A DNA stretch of 64,000 nucleotides, from NCBI GenBank assembly GCA_902606525.1, contig CACLGW010000002.1:1-64000 (forward strand), written 5' to 3'. The notes under the pieces were generated by a model that did no database searches, was not told the DNA's origin, and worked only from the letters and a program-made list of their open reading frames with translations. Both the position numbers and the translations under genes were made by a program. The first letter of the stretch is position 1, and each line of letters starts with the position of its first letter. The DNA comes from an uncultured Bacteroidota bacterium (lineage in GTDB: Bacteria; Bacteroidota; Bacteroidia; Flavobacteriales; Flavobacteriaceae). Shown here in pieces: positions 1 through 9,154 of the stretch.

Positions 1-60
1 ATTTTCTTCTAAAATAAAGAAAGTTTTTGTTGAAAATTTTAAAAAGTTAAAAAATTTATT

Positions 61-1128
61 TTACTCTTTTAAAAGTTTTACTAGATAATCACCCACTTCA
101 GAAGTAGAGTAAAATTTATCTCCCTTTTTTGCTAAATCCTCAGTAACTTTTCCTTCTAAAAGAGACTCATTAACTACTCTACGAATAGCCGCTCCTTCTT
201 CATTTAAACCAAAACTCATTTCAAACATCATTGCAGCAGACAAAATAGTAGCTAATGGATTGGCTATGCCTAATCCCACAGCCTGAGGAAAGGACCCATG
301 TATAGGCTCGTATAGAGCATTCTCAGTTCCTATAGAAGCTGAAGGCATTAAACCCATAGAACCAGAAATTACTGATGCTTCATCTGTTAAAATATCTCCA
401 AAAAGATTTTCCGTAATTAAGACATCGTAACTGTTGGGCCATTGAACCAGGCGCATGGCCACAGCATCAACAAATTCGTATGATACTTCAACTTCAGGAT
501 AATCTTTTTCTAACTCTTGAACCGTTTCTCTCCAAAGGCGTGAACTTTCTAGAACATTTGCTTTGTCAACGCAGCAAAGTTTTTTAGACCTATTCATGGC
601 TAATTCAAAACCTTTAATAGCTAAACGCTCGATTTCTATTCTTGAATAAGTACACGTGTCAAATGCAGTATTTCCATTATGTTTTCTTCCTCGTTCTCCA
701 AAATAAATACCACCTGTTAATTCACGAAGAAAAATCAAGTCAGTACCCTCTATGCGTTCCTTTTTTAAAGGTGATTTATCTAACAAAGAGGGAAAAGTAA
801 AAGTAGGTCTTACATTAGCGAATAAACCCAATTTTTTACGCATTTTAAGAAGCCCTTGCTCAGGGCGAACTTTTGCAGAAGGATCATTATCAAATCTGGG
901 GTGACCAATAGCTCCAAAAAGAACTGCATCAGCAGCTAAACAAACCTGATGAGTTTCATCAGGATACGGATCACCAACAGCATCAATAGCTGCAGCTCCG
1001 GTTAAGGCGGGTTTCCATTCTATTATATGATTAAATTTATCAGCAATAACATTGGATATTTTTACTGCTTGTTCTATTACATCAGGTCCTATTCCATCTC
1101 CAGCTAAAAGGGCTATTTTTAAATCCAT
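61..1128 (-). CDS. leuB: 3-isopropylmalate dehydrogenase
   Basis: LeuB oxidises and decarboxylates 3-isopropylmalate with NAD+ in leucine synthesis in the cytoplasm. The 355-residue protein has the normal family length. Visible are the substrate-binding RELTGGIYFG (residues 135-144), the Lys in VDKANV (189), the metal-binding Asp residues (221, 245, 249) around NLFGDILTDE, and the NAD-site run that includes HGSFPQAVG near the C-terminus. It is the last gene of the minus-strand leu operon and follows the second synthase by 9 nt. If that synthase makes citramalate, LeuB would also handle 3-methylmalate for isoleucine; this is inference. Confidence 0.97.
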   Translation of the reverse strand: MDLKIALLAGDGIGPDVIEQAVKISNVIADKFNHIIEWKPALTGAAAIDAVGDPYPDETHQVCLAADAVLFGAIGHPRFDNDPSAKVRPEQGLLKMRKKLGLFANVRPTFTFPSLLDKSPLKKERIEGTDLIFLRELTGGIYFGERGRKHNGNTAFDTCTYSRIEIERLAIKGFELAMNRSKKLCCVDKANVLESSRLWRETVQELEKDYPEVEVSYEFVDAVAMRLVQWPNSYDVLITENLFGDILTDEASVISGSMGLMPSASIGTENALYEPIHGSFPQAVGLGIANPLATILSAAMMFEMSFGLNEEGAAIRRVVNESLLEGKVTEDLAKKGDKFYSTSEVGDYLVKLLKE

Positions 1129-1137
1129 TTCACTATT

Positions 1138-2655
1138 TTATTTTTGAATTATATTCAACATTTTTTCGGTAGCTTTTATAGCTGACACGGTTTGGTCCGA
1201 GTCTAAACCACGTGTTGCAAAATCTTGGTTACCCTTTCTCCATATTATTGTAGTTTCACAAAGGGCATCGGAGTTACTTCCTGGAGGTATACGAACTGCA
1301 TAATCAACCAATTTTGGTAAATCAATTTTTTGTCTTTTATATACTTTGTGTAATGCATTCCAGAAGGCATCGTATTGTCCATCTCCAGATGCATTTTCTT
1401 CAAAAGTTTTATTTTCAATTTGAATACTAACACTTGTTGTAGGTTTCAAACCTTTAGAGTGTGTTAAAACATAAGATTGAACTTTAACTTTATCAGGAAT
1501 ATTATTACCCAAAACATCAGAGATGATGAAGGGCAAATCTTCTACGGTTACTCTTTCTTTTCTGTCTCCCAAATCGATAATACGCTTAGTCACTTTTTTT
1601 ATATCTTCATCATTTAGTGTAAGACCAAGTTCTTGAAGATTTTTTTGAATATTTGCTTTTCCAGAGGTTTTACCAAGAGCATATTTACGTTTTCTACCAA
1701 ACCGTTCAGGTAGTAAGTCATTAAAATATAAATTATTCTTGTGATCTCCATCTGCATGAATCCCAGCGGTTTGAGTAAAAACGTTTTCTCCTACAATTGG
1801 CTTATTGGCTGGAATTCTGAAGCCCGTAAAAGTAGCAACAATTTGACTTACTTTATGAAGTGCATCTTCATTAATATTAATTTTAGTATCGGGCAAAAAG
1901 TCATTTATTACCGCTACAACACTTGCTAAAGGAGTATTTCCAGCTCTTTCTCCCATTCCATTTACTGTGAGATGTAAGCCCCCTACACCAGCTTTTACTG
2001 CTTCCAATGCGTTGGCTACACTCAAGTCATAATCATTATGTCCATGAAAATCAAAATGTATATTTGGATAAAGTTTTATTATTGAATTTAGATAATCAGA
2101 AGTTTTATGCGGGGTTAGAACTCCTAAAGTATCCGGTAATAAAACTCTTGAGATTGGCTGTTTAGAAATAAAATCTAAGTACCTAAAAACGTAATCTTTG
2201 GAATTAGCCATTCCATTACTCCAATCTTCTAAATAAACATTTGTTTTAATACCTTCTGCAGATGCGAGCTTAATATTTTTTTCGATATTATTGAAATGTT
2301 CATTAGGCTTTTGTTTTAGCTGGAACTTTAAATGATTTAGGGATCCTTTGGTAAGTAAATTTTGAACTTTAGCTCCAGCTTCTTTCATCCATTTTATAGA
2401 TATTCCGTTATCAATAAACGTGAGCACTTCAATTCGATCAATACAATTGTTTGACTCTCCCCAAGAAGTAATTTGTTTTACAGCTTTAAATTCACCATCA
2501 GACACTCTTGCAGATGCAATTTCAATTCGGTCAATATTTAATTTTTTGATTAAAAGCTTTGCAAGTGTTAACTTCTCTGAAATTGAAAAAGATACCCCAG
2601 AAGTTTGTTCCCCATCGCGTAGAGTAGTATCCATGATTTCAATTGTCTTAATCAT
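1138..2655 (-). CDS. 2-isopropylmalate/citramalate synthase family protein with C-terminal regulatory domain
   Basis: This is a Claisen-condensing acyltransferase of the HMGL-like TIM-barrel family. The barrel shows DTTLRDGEQ (residues 9-17), the metal-binding HGHND (204-208) and the loop GMGERAGN (233-240). At 505 residues it has a C-terminal part (about 380-505) that corresponds to the LeuA allosteric/dimerisation domain. It is the second synthase in the leu operon, between leuD and leuB. Because a clear LeuA is encoded first in the same operon, this one may be a citramalate synthase (pyruvate plus acetyl-CoA) feeding isoleucine synthesis through LeuCD and LeuB. An alternative is a feedback-regulated isopropylmalate synthase. 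Sequence alone does not settle the substrate. Confidence 0.85.
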   Translation of the reverse strand: MIKTIEIMDTTLRDGEQTSGVSFSISEKLTLAKLLIKKLNIDRIEIASARVSDGEFKAVKQITSWGESNNCIDRIEVLTFIDNGISIKWMKEAGAKVQNLLTKGSLNHLKFQLKQKPNEHFNNIEKNIKLASAEGIKTNVYLEDWSNGMANSKDYVFRYLDFISKQPISRVLLPDTLGVLTPHKTSDYLNSIIKLYPNIHFDFHGHNDYDLSVANALEAVKAGVGGLHLTVNGMGERAGNTPLASVVAVINDFLPDTKININEDALHKVSQIVATFTGFRIPANKPIVGENVFTQTAGIHADGDHKNNLYFNDLLPERFGRKRKYALGKTSGKANIQKNLQELGLTLNDEDIKKVTKRIIDLGDRKERVTVEDLPFIISDVLGNNIPDKVKVQSYVLTHSKGLKPTTSVSIQIENKTFEENASGDGQYDAFWNALHKVYKRQKIDLPKLVDYAVRIPPGSNSDALCETTIIWRKGNQDFATRGLDSDQTVSAIKATEKMLNIIQK

Positions 2656-2674
2656 ATGGCAGTTTTATTAATAA

Positions 2675-3271
2675 TTAAAATGGGGTATTTATAGCAAAAT
2701 CAATTATTTCAGCCTTTATGTTATTTAAATAGTCAATATCGTCATAGCCATTAAGCATATTTTCCTTTTTATAAGAATTTATTTCAAAGGTTTCTAATGT
2801 TTTAGTTGAACTTATTTTTATTTCTTGAGCAGGAAGATTTATAACTAATACTGTCTTTGGATTTTTCTCTACCTCATCAAAAATTATTTTTAAAAAATCC
2901 CTCGAGACTTGAACCGGTAAAACCCCAATGTTTAAGCAGTTATTTCTAAAAATATCAGCAAAAAAACTAGAAACTATGCATCTAAAACCATAGTCATAAA
3001 CTGCCCAGGCAGCATGTTCTCTAGACGATCCTGATCCAAAATTATATTCACCCACTAATATTTTTCCCGAATAGATATTGTTGTTTAATACAAAATCTGA
3101 TTTCTGGCTGCCATCCCGATTGTATCGCCAATCACGAAATAAATTATCTCCAAACCCTTTGCGTTCAGTTGCTTTTAGAAAGCGTGCTGGTATAATTTGA
3201 TCTGTATCTACATTTTCAATTGGTAATGGTACCACAGTGCTCTTAAGTATTTGAAATGAATCGTAAGCCAT
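2675..3271 (-). CDS. leuD: 3-isopropylmalate dehydratase small subunit
   Basis: LeuD is the swivelling small subunit that completes the active site of isopropylmalate isomerase with LeuC. The 198-residue protein has the expected length and the family motifs NVDTDQIIPARFLK near the N-terminus and the substrate-recognition stretch FGSGSSREHAAW. It lies 8 nt downstream of leuC in the same direction, as is usual for the heterodimer. The subunit pair would also serve the citramalate branch if the neighbouring synthase makes citramalate. Confidence 0.96.
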   Translation of the reverse strand: MAYDSFQILKSTVVPLPIENVDTDQIIPARFLKATERKGFGDNLFRDWRYNRDGSQKSDFVLNNNIYSGKILVGEYNFGSGSSREHAAWAVYDYGFRCIVSSFFADIFRNNCLNIGVLPVQVSRDFLKIIFDEVEKNPKTVLVINLPAQEIKISSTKTLETFEINSYKKENMLNGYDDIDYLNNIKAEIIDFAINTPF

Positions 3272-3279
3272 ATTATGTT

Positions 3280-4674
3280 TTAGATTAAAGTTCTTGGGTC
3301 AGTTATCATTCCTGTAATTGCTGCTGCAGCAGCTACTAGTGGGCTTGCTAGCAAAGTTCTAGCTCCGGGTCCTTGTCGACCTTCGAAATTTCTATTTGAG
3401 GTACTTACTGCATATTTACCTGGAGGAATTTTATCATCGTTCATTGCAAGACATGCAGAGCATCCTGGTTCGCGCAATTTGAATTCTGCATTCTCAAATA
3501 TTTCAAGAAGACCTTCTTCTTTAATAGCATTTAAAACTTTATGTGAACCAGGAACTAACCATGCTGTTACATTATTGGCACGTTTGTGTCCTTTAATGAT
3601 GTTCGCAAAAGCCCTAAAATCTTCTATACGACCATTTGTACAACTTCCAATAAAAACATAATCGATTTGTTTTCCAATCATACTTTCACCTTCGGAAAAA
3701 CCCATATAGGCTAATGATTTTGCATATGTAGCAGAACTTGCCTCAAAATCTTTAGCATTTGGTATTACTTTTGTAATGCTGATTCCCATTCCTGGATTTG
3801 TTCCAAAAGTGATCATTGGATCAATTTCGGATCCATCAAAGATAATTTCTTTGTCGAATTTTGCATCTTTATCAGTATATAGTGTCTCCCAGTAGTCCAT
3901 GGCTTTATTCCAAGACGATCCTTTCGGAGTAAATTCTCGGTCTTTGATATATTCATATGTTTTTTTATCAGGAGCTATCATTCCGCCCCGAGCACCCATT
4001 TCAATACTTAAATTGCAAACTGTCATTCTTCCTTCCATGGTCAAATCTCTAAATACTTTTCCAGCATACTCAACAAAATAACCCGTAGCTCCAGAAGTAC
4101 TTAATTTAGAAATTATAAATAGTGCAATATCTTTAGGAGTTACACCGTAGTTAAGCGTTCCATTAATAGTAATAAGCATTTTTTTTGGTTTGGGCTGCAT
4201 GATACACTGTGTAGACAAAACCATTTCAACTTCAGAAGTTCCAATTCCGAATGCAATAGCACCAAATGCTCCGTGAGTAGATGTGTGTGAGTCTCCACAA
4301 ACAATTGTAGCTCCTGGTTGAGTTATGCCATATTCCGGGCCAATAACATGAACAATACCATTTTTTTGATGACCTAAACCCCAGTAGGAAATTTGATGAT
4401 CTCTTGCGTTTTTCTCTAAAGCTTTTAACTGATTTCTAGAAAGTGAATCTCTGACTGGAAGATGCTGATTAATTGTAGGCGTATTATGATCTGCAGTTGC
4501 AAATGTTCGTTCAGGATAAAGAACCTTCAATTTTCTATTTTTAAGACCTAAAAAAGCTACTGGGCTTGTTACTTCGTGAACCATATGACGATCAATGAAT
4601 AGAACATCAGGCCCATTATCGATACTTTTAACTACGTGTGAGTCCCATACTTTATCAAAGAGGGTCTTTTTCAT
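3280..4674 (-). CDS. leuC: 3-isopropylmalate dehydratase large subunit
   Basis: LeuC is the aconitase-type large subunit that carries the 4Fe-4S cluster and isomerises 2- to 3-isopropylmalate with LeuD. At 464 residues it has the standard length. The cluster ligands are visible as the Cys in IGSCTNGR and the CxxC in CSACLAMN. The substrate-site motif [13 protein letters not shown] is also intact. It sits 11 nt downstream of leuA and 8 nt upstream of leuD, consistent with one transcript. Confidence 0.97.
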   Translation of the reverse strand: MKKTLFDKVWDSHVVKSIDNGPDVLFIDRHMVHEVTSPVAFLGLKNRKLKVLYPERTFATADHNTPTINQHLPVRDSLSRNQLKALEKNARDHQISYWGLGHQKNGIVHVIGPEYGITQPGATIVCGDSHTSTHGAFGAIAFGIGTSEVEMVLSTQCIMQPKPKKMLITINGTLNYGVTPKDIALFIISKLSTSGATGYFVEYAGKVFRDLTMEGRMTVCNLSIEMGARGGMIAPDKKTYEYIKDREFTPKGSSWNKAMDYWETLYTDKDAKFDKEIIFDGSEIDPMITFGTNPGMGISITKVIPNAKDFEASSATYAKSLAYMGFSEGESMIGKQIDYVFIGSCTNGRIEDFRAFANIIKGHKRANNVTAWLVPGSHKVLNAIKEEGLLEIFENAEFKLREPGCSACLAMNDDKIPPGKYAVSTSNRNFEGRQGPGARTLLASPLVAAAAAITGMITDPRTLI

Positions 4675-4685
4675 CTCAATTTCAT

Positions 4686-5834
4686 TTAAATATTACTTGC
4701 TTTAATAATTTTTGGCAAGTCTTTATCTTTAATTTCCTTTTTTTGGTCTGCAACAACCAAGAATTCTTTATAAACTCTATCTAATTGTAATTTATCTAAT
4801 TCATAACCAATATTCTTAGCACGATAAGCAAGTGCGGCTCTGCCACTTCTTGCTGTAAGAATTATTGATGACTTATTTACTCCAACATCTTTTGGATCTA
4901 TAATTTCATAAGTTTCTCTTTTCTTTATGACACCATCTTGATGTATACCTGAAGAATGAGCAAATGCATTAGCACCGACGATTGCTTTATTAGGTTGAAT
5001 CGGCATTGCCATACTTTCAGAAACGAGCTGACTGATGCTATATAATTTTTTAGATCTGATTCTGGTATCTAATTTCAATTTAGGGTGTTGCCTCAAAATC
5101 ATGACAACTTCTTCTAAAGAAGTATTTCCTGCACGTTCTCCAATACCGTTTACAGTACATTCTATCTGTCTTGCTCCGTGCTGAACCCCTGCAATAGAAT
5201 TTGCTGTTGCGAGACCCAAATCATTGTGGCAGTGACAAGATAGCCGTGCTCTGTGGATACCTGTTACGTTTTCTTTTAAATATTTCATTTTAGCTCCATA
5301 TTCTTCGGGGAGGCAATGTCCTGTTGTATCAGGAATATTTAAAACAGTAGCGCCAGCTTTAATTACAGCTTCACAAACTCTAGCAAGAAATTCATTTTCA
5401 GATCTTCCTGCATCTTCTGCATAAAATTCTACATCTTCAACAAAACTTTTTGCGTATTGAACTGCAGAGACTGCACGTTCAAGTATTTGATCAGGTGTAG
5501 CTTTGAACTTGTAGCGCATGTGGCTATTAGAAGTACCAATACCAGTATGAATTCGCGAACGTTTTGCAAATTTCAAAGCTTCAGCTGCTGTTTCAATATC
5601 TTTTTTAACTGCCCGCGTAAGTCCACAGACACGGGTATTTTTAACTAACTTGGAAATATCTTCAACTGCTTTAAAATCCCCGGGACTAGAAATAGGAAAA
5701 CCAGCCTCTAAAACATCAACACCAAGAAGGTCTAGCTGTTCAGCAATTAGTAGTTTAGTAGTAGGGTCTAATTTACATCCTGGAACTTGTTCTCCGTCAC
5801 GAAGCGTAGTATCAAAAATTTCAACGTATTCCAT
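4686..5834 (-). CDS. leuA: 2-isopropylmalate synthase, short form without regulatory domain
   Basis: LeuA condenses acetyl-CoA with 2-oxoisovalerate, the first committed step of leucine synthesis. DTTLRDGEQ (residues 8-16), HCHND (201-205) and GIGERAGN are intact, and the sequence around [11 protein letters not shown] is typical of LeuA rather than of homocitrate synthase. The protein has 382 residues, whereas the E. coli enzyme has about 520; the missing part is the C-terminal leucine-sensing domain. It is the first gene of the leu operon. No T-box, riboswitch or attenuator is visible in the 150 nt upstream. NifV-type homocitrate synthase is a less likely alternative given the leuC/leuD/leuB context. 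Confidence 0.92.
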   Translation of the reverse strand: MEYVEIFDTTLRDGEQVPGCKLDPTTKLLIAEQLDLLGVDVLEAGFPISSPGDFKAVEDISKLVKNTRVCGLTRAVKKDIETAAEALKFAKRSRIHTGIGTSNSHMRYKFKATPDQILERAVSAVQYAKSFVEDVEFYAEDAGRSENEFLARVCEAVIKAGATVLNIPDTTGHCLPEEYGAKMKYLKENVTGIHRARLSCHCHNDLGLATANSIAGVQHGARQIECTVNGIGERAGNTSLEEVVMILRQHPKLKLDTRIRSKKLYSISQLVSESMAMPIQPNKAIVGANAFAHSSGIHQDGVIKKRETYEIIDPKDVGVNKSSIILTARSGRAALAYRAKNIGYELDKLQLDRVYKEFLVVADQKKEIKDKDLPKIIKASNI

Positions 5835-5903
5835 AAATTAAAATCAAAAAAGATTTAAATTACAACCTAAATTAATGGATAACATTCACTATGATAAAAT
5901 TGC

Positions 5904-5911
5904 TATTTTTG
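5904..5911 (+). promoter_or_regulatory. TAnnTTTG promoter element upstream of the 524-residue gene
   Basis: TATTTTTG matches the -7 element TAnnTTTG of Bacteroidota primary-sigma promoters. It lies 74 nt before the start codon at 5986. No convincing -33 TTG is seen at the usual spacing, so support is weak. Confidence 0.3.
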
Positions 5912-5985
5912 TATTACAATATTCGTCAAGAACAACTGCTATCTAACAATCTAATAGTTAGCGTCTTGCATCAAAAAGGATTACA

Positions 5986-7560
5986 ATGACAAATGAGCAG
6001 AAAGATAATTTATTTGTACTAATAAAGTCACTAACTAAGTCAGAAAAAAGACAATTCACCCTATATGTAGGACGCATGGGTTCTAATGAAGACTCCAAGT
6101 TTCTAAACTTATTTCAGCTTTTAGATAAAATGAGCACTTATGATGAAAAGATAATTTTAAAAAAAGGAATAGTTTCCAAACAACAATTATCTAACCTCAA
6201 GGCACATTTATATAAACAAATATTAATTAGCTTAAGAATGAATCCGATGCATAAGAACATGCGAATTCTGATTAGGGAGCAATTAGACTTTGCTACCATT
6301 CTTTATCAAAAAGGATTATACAAACAAAGCCTTAAAGTTCTTGAAAAGGCTAAATTATTAGCGAATAAACATGAAGAAAAATATGTGGCTTATGATATTG
6401 TTGAATTAGAAAAAGTAATAGAGTCACAGTATATAACACGAAGCTTAAGCAATCGAACAGAAACTTTAATTAAGGAAGCTGAAAATTTGAGGAATCAAAA
6501 TAATTTAGCGACCAAACTTTCAAATTTATCTTTACAGCTCTATGAAAGATTAATAAAAGCTGGTTATGCAAAAAGCGACCACGAGTTTAGAGAAATAACT
6601 CAATTCTTCTATGAAAATTTACCTAAAACAGAAAATGAGTCACTAGGATTCAGAGAAAAGCTTTGGTATTTTAAAGCACATGTATGGTATAGTTTTTTGA
6701 TTCAAGATTTTTTATCTTCTTACAGGTATGCTTCGAAGTGGGTAGAAATGTTTGAAGAATCCCCTGCTATGATTGCTATTCATCCTGTTTTTTATCTAAA
6801 GGGCAATAATTATTTGATGGAAAGTTTAGCATTAATAAAATATCCATCAAAATTTAAGATAACACTTAATCAAATGGTTTATTGGACGGAACATGAAGCT
6901 TTTCCTAAAAATGACAATCTAAAAGCTCTAAGCTTTCAATTTTATTTTAATAATAAACTTAATGTCCATTTTTTGGAGGGAAGTTTTGAAGAGGGTCTTA
7001 TTTTAATCCCAGAGATTAAAAAAGGAATTAAAGACTTTATTAATCAAATTGATCCACATCACATTATGATGTTTTACTATAAAATTGCCTGCATGTATTT
7101 TGGTGCTGAAGATTATGAAAATTGTATTGTTTTTTTAGATAAAATTATAAGTAATAAGAGACTAAAAATGCGAGAAGACTTACTATGTTTTTCACGTGTT
7201 CTAAATATTTTTGCTCATTATGAGGCAGGCTTTGATTATCATCTTGAAAATCATCTTCGTGAAACATATAAATTTTTGATAAAAATGAACGATTTACATG
7301 AGGTGCAAAAAGCAATGATAAGATTTGTTAAAGGCTTAGGTGATATTTATCCACATGAATTAAAAACTGCCTTTAAATCATTGTATAAAGAATTAAAACA
7401 GTATGAAAATGATCCTTATGAAAGGAGGTCGTTCTTGTATTTAGATATATTATCTTGGTTAGAAAGTAAAATAAAAAATATCCCGATTTCGAAAATAATA
7501 AAAGAAAAAGCCTTATCTATGAATAGAAAAGAACGCTCCTCCATATCCCCACTTCCATAG
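5986..7560 (+). CDS. conserved helical protein of unknown function
   Basis: I do not recognise a named family. The 524 residues read as an almost wholly alpha-helical, charged, soluble protein with no signal peptide or membrane segment. The central part, with recurring pairs of helices rich in Tyr, Leu and Lys, resembles TPR-like repeat architecture, but clean TPR consensus repeats are not visible. It stands alone between the divergent leu operon and the convergent rluA gene; its last 44 nt overlap the 3' end of rluA on the other strand. Codon use and base composition look like those of its neighbours, so it appears native. A scaffolding role is only a guess. Confidence 0.75.
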   Translation: MTNEQKDNLFVLIKSLTKSEKRQFTLYVGRMGSNEDSKFLNLFQLLDKMSTYDEKIILKKGIVSKQQLSNLKAHLYKQILISLRMNPMHKNMRILIREQLDFATILYQKGLYKQSLKVLEKAKLLANKHEEKYVAYDIVELEKVIESQYITRSLSNRTETLIKEAENLRNQNNLATKLSNLSLQLYERLIKAGYAKSDHEFREITQFFYENLPKTENESLGFREKLWYFKAHVWYSFLIQDFLSSYRYASKWVEMFEESPAMIAIHPVFYLKGNNYLMESLALIKYPSKFKITLNQMVYWTEHEAFPKNDNLKALSFQFYFNNKLNVHFLEGSFEEGLILIPEIKKGIKDFINQIDPHHIMMFYYKIACMYFGAEDYENCIVFLDKIISNKRLKMREDLLCFSRVLNIFAHYEAGFDYHLENHLRETYKFLIKMNDLHEVQKAMIRFVKGLGDIYPHELKTAFKSLYKELKQYENDPYERRSFLYLDILSWLESKIKNIPISKIIKEKALSMNRKERSSISPLP

Positions 7561-8203
7561 GTGCTGCGGTAAAGCAGATATATTTTTTTGTCACAGGGTG
7601 TTCGATACACAATTGCCTTGCATGTAAACTAATACTGCTATCCAAGTTGCTTCTCTTAGCGCCATATTTTAAATCTCCATGAATAGGAAAACCTTCAGTA
7701 CTTAGCTGGGCTCTTATTTGGTGATGACGCCCGGTTTCTAATAAAATTTCTAAAACACAATAATTATCTAATTCATGAATTCGCTTGAAATGTAAATGAG
7801 CTATTTTACTATTTGGGACTTCATTTTTATGAGCCTTTGATTTATTTTGTTTTTTATTTCTAGTCATCCAATGAATTAAGCTTCCCTCATTTTTTAAAAA
7901 ATTTCTATTTACAATAGCCCAGTAAATTTTTTTAGGAAGACGGGATTTGAATTGATTATTCAATCGACTTAATGCTTTGGAAGTTTTTGCGAATGTAACT
8001 ACTCCACTTGTAGGTCTATCTAACCTGTGAATTATTCCTAAATATACTGCATTAGGTTTATTATCTCTTTGTTTAATATATTGCTTGATATTATCTGCTA
8101 GACTTAAATCTCCAGTTTTATCTCCTTGGACTAACTCTCCTGCTTTCTTATTTATAACTATGAGGTGGTTATCTTCAAAAAGAATTCGATTTTCTAAATC
8201 CAA
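7517..8203 (-). CDS. RluA-family RNA pseudouridine synthase
   Basis: The 228-residue protein is a single-domain RluA-type pseudouridine synthase, which isomerises uridine in rRNA or tRNA. The catalytic motif HRLDRPTSG (residues 59-67) carries the nucleophilic Asp62. GRHHQIRAQL and HGDLKYG are further family signatures. No S4 domain precedes it, so it resembles the TruC/RluA group more than RluC/RluD, but the target base cannot be assigned. It starts 3 nt after panB ends on the same strand, so the two are probably cotranscribed. The 3' end overlaps the convergent 524-residue gene by 44 nt. Confidence 0.9.
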   Translation of the reverse strand: MDLENRILFEDNHLIVINKKAGELVQGDKTGDLSLADNIKQYIKQRDNKPNAVYLGIIHRLDRPTSGVVTFAKTSKALSRLNNQFKSRLPKKIYWAIVNRNFLKNEGSLIHWMTRNKKQNKSKAHKNEVPNSKIAHLHFKRIHELDNYCVLEILLETGRHHQIRAQLSTEGFPIHGDLKYGAKRSNLDSSISLHARQLCIEHPVTKKYICFTAAPMEVGIWRSVLFYS

Positions 8204-8206
8204 AAT

Positions 8207-9019
8207 TTAGTATTGCTCTTTTGCGTTTGGAAAATTTTTCAATTTAACATCTGAAGTATATTGATTTACTGCCTCTTGAATTATTTTGTCTAAGTCTGCA
8301 TATCGTCTGAGGAAACGAGGACTGAACTCTCTATTCATTCCCAACATATCATGAAGAACAAGGACCTGACCATCAACATTAGAACCAGCACCAATACCTA
8401 TAATTGGAATATTAACTGATTTGGATGCTTGTTCGGCGAGTTTCGCAGGAATTTTTTCTAAAACTAATCCAAAACAACCTATACCTTGGAGCATTTGAGA
8501 ATCTTTGAGTAATTGATCAGCTTCTTGTAATTGTTTTGCACGAACAGAATATGAACCAAACTTATAAATAGATTGAGGCGTAAGGCCTAAGTGTCCCATT
8601 ACTGGAATTCCGGCCATTAAAATTCTTTCTATAGATTCTCTAGATTGATTCCCACCTTCTAATTTTACCGCATGAGCTCCTGACTCTTTCATAATTCGTA
8701 TTGCAGAGCGAAGAGCCTCCTTAGAGTCTGATTGATAGGTACCAAAAGGAAGATCTACTACAATTAGAGCTCTCTTTGCAGCTCTAACAACGCTACTAGC
8801 ATGATATATCATTTGATCTAGAGTAATGGGTAATGTGGTTTCGTGACCTGCCATAACATTTGATGCAGAGTCACCTACCAAAATGATATCAACTCCAGCT
8901 GCATCAACTAAACCTGCGAAAGTGAAGTCGTAAGAAGTAATCATGGCAATTTTTTCGCCATTAGACTTCATTTCTTGTATTGATTTTGTAGTTACCCTTA
9001 AATATTTTTGTTTTGACAT
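8207..9019 (-). CDS. panB: 3-methyl-2-oxobutanoate hydroxymethyltransferase
   Basis: PanB transfers a hydroxymethyl group from methylenetetrahydrofolate to 2-oxoisovalerate to give ketopantoate, the start of pantothenate and CoA synthesis. The 270-residue length is typical. Visible motifs include [18 protein letters not shown] and [10 protein letters not shown] with metal-binding Asp residues, [10 protein letters not shown], and [18 protein letters not shown] near the C-terminus. It uses the same 2-oxoacid that LeuA uses, and CoaBC and CoaE, later steps in the CoA pathway, are encoded elsewhere in this window. Confidence 0.97.
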   Translation of the reverse strand: MSKQKYLRVTTKSIQEMKSNGEKIAMITSYDFTFAGLVDAAGVDIILVGDSASNVMAGHETTLPITLDQMIYHASSVVRAAKRALIVVDLPFGTYQSDSKEALRSAIRIMKESGAHAVKLEGGNQSRESIERILMAGIPVMGHLGLTPQSIYKFGSYSVRAKQLQEADQLLKDSQMLQGIGCFGLVLEKIPAKLAEQASKSVNIPIIGIGAGSNVDGQVLVLHDMLGMNREFSPRFLRRYADLDKIIQEAVNQYTSDVKLKNFPNAKEQY

Positions 9020-9089
9020 AAAGCAAATAAATCGTAAAAGTAGTATGTTTTCTTATTTGTTGTATTAATAGATTAATAAAAAAATAAAA

Positions 9090-9130
9090 CTGTCATGCTG
9101 TCAGTATTGGTAATATGGCATAATGCTTGT
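9090..9130 (+). promoter_or_regulatory. sigma-54-like promoter with upstream CTGTCA repeats before dnaK
   Basis: TGGCATAATGCTTGT at 9116-9130 resembles a -24/-12 promoter (consensus TGGCAC-N5-TTGC), with TGGCA and TTG at the correct spacing and a T in place of the final C. Two CTGTCA hexamers start 8 bp apart at 9090 and 9098. The start codon is at 9155, so the transcript would begin near 9142. The same TGGCATAA-N4-TTGT pattern precedes lon. Confidence 0.5.
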
Positions 9131-9154
9131 CGTTTATAAAGAAAATAAAATATC

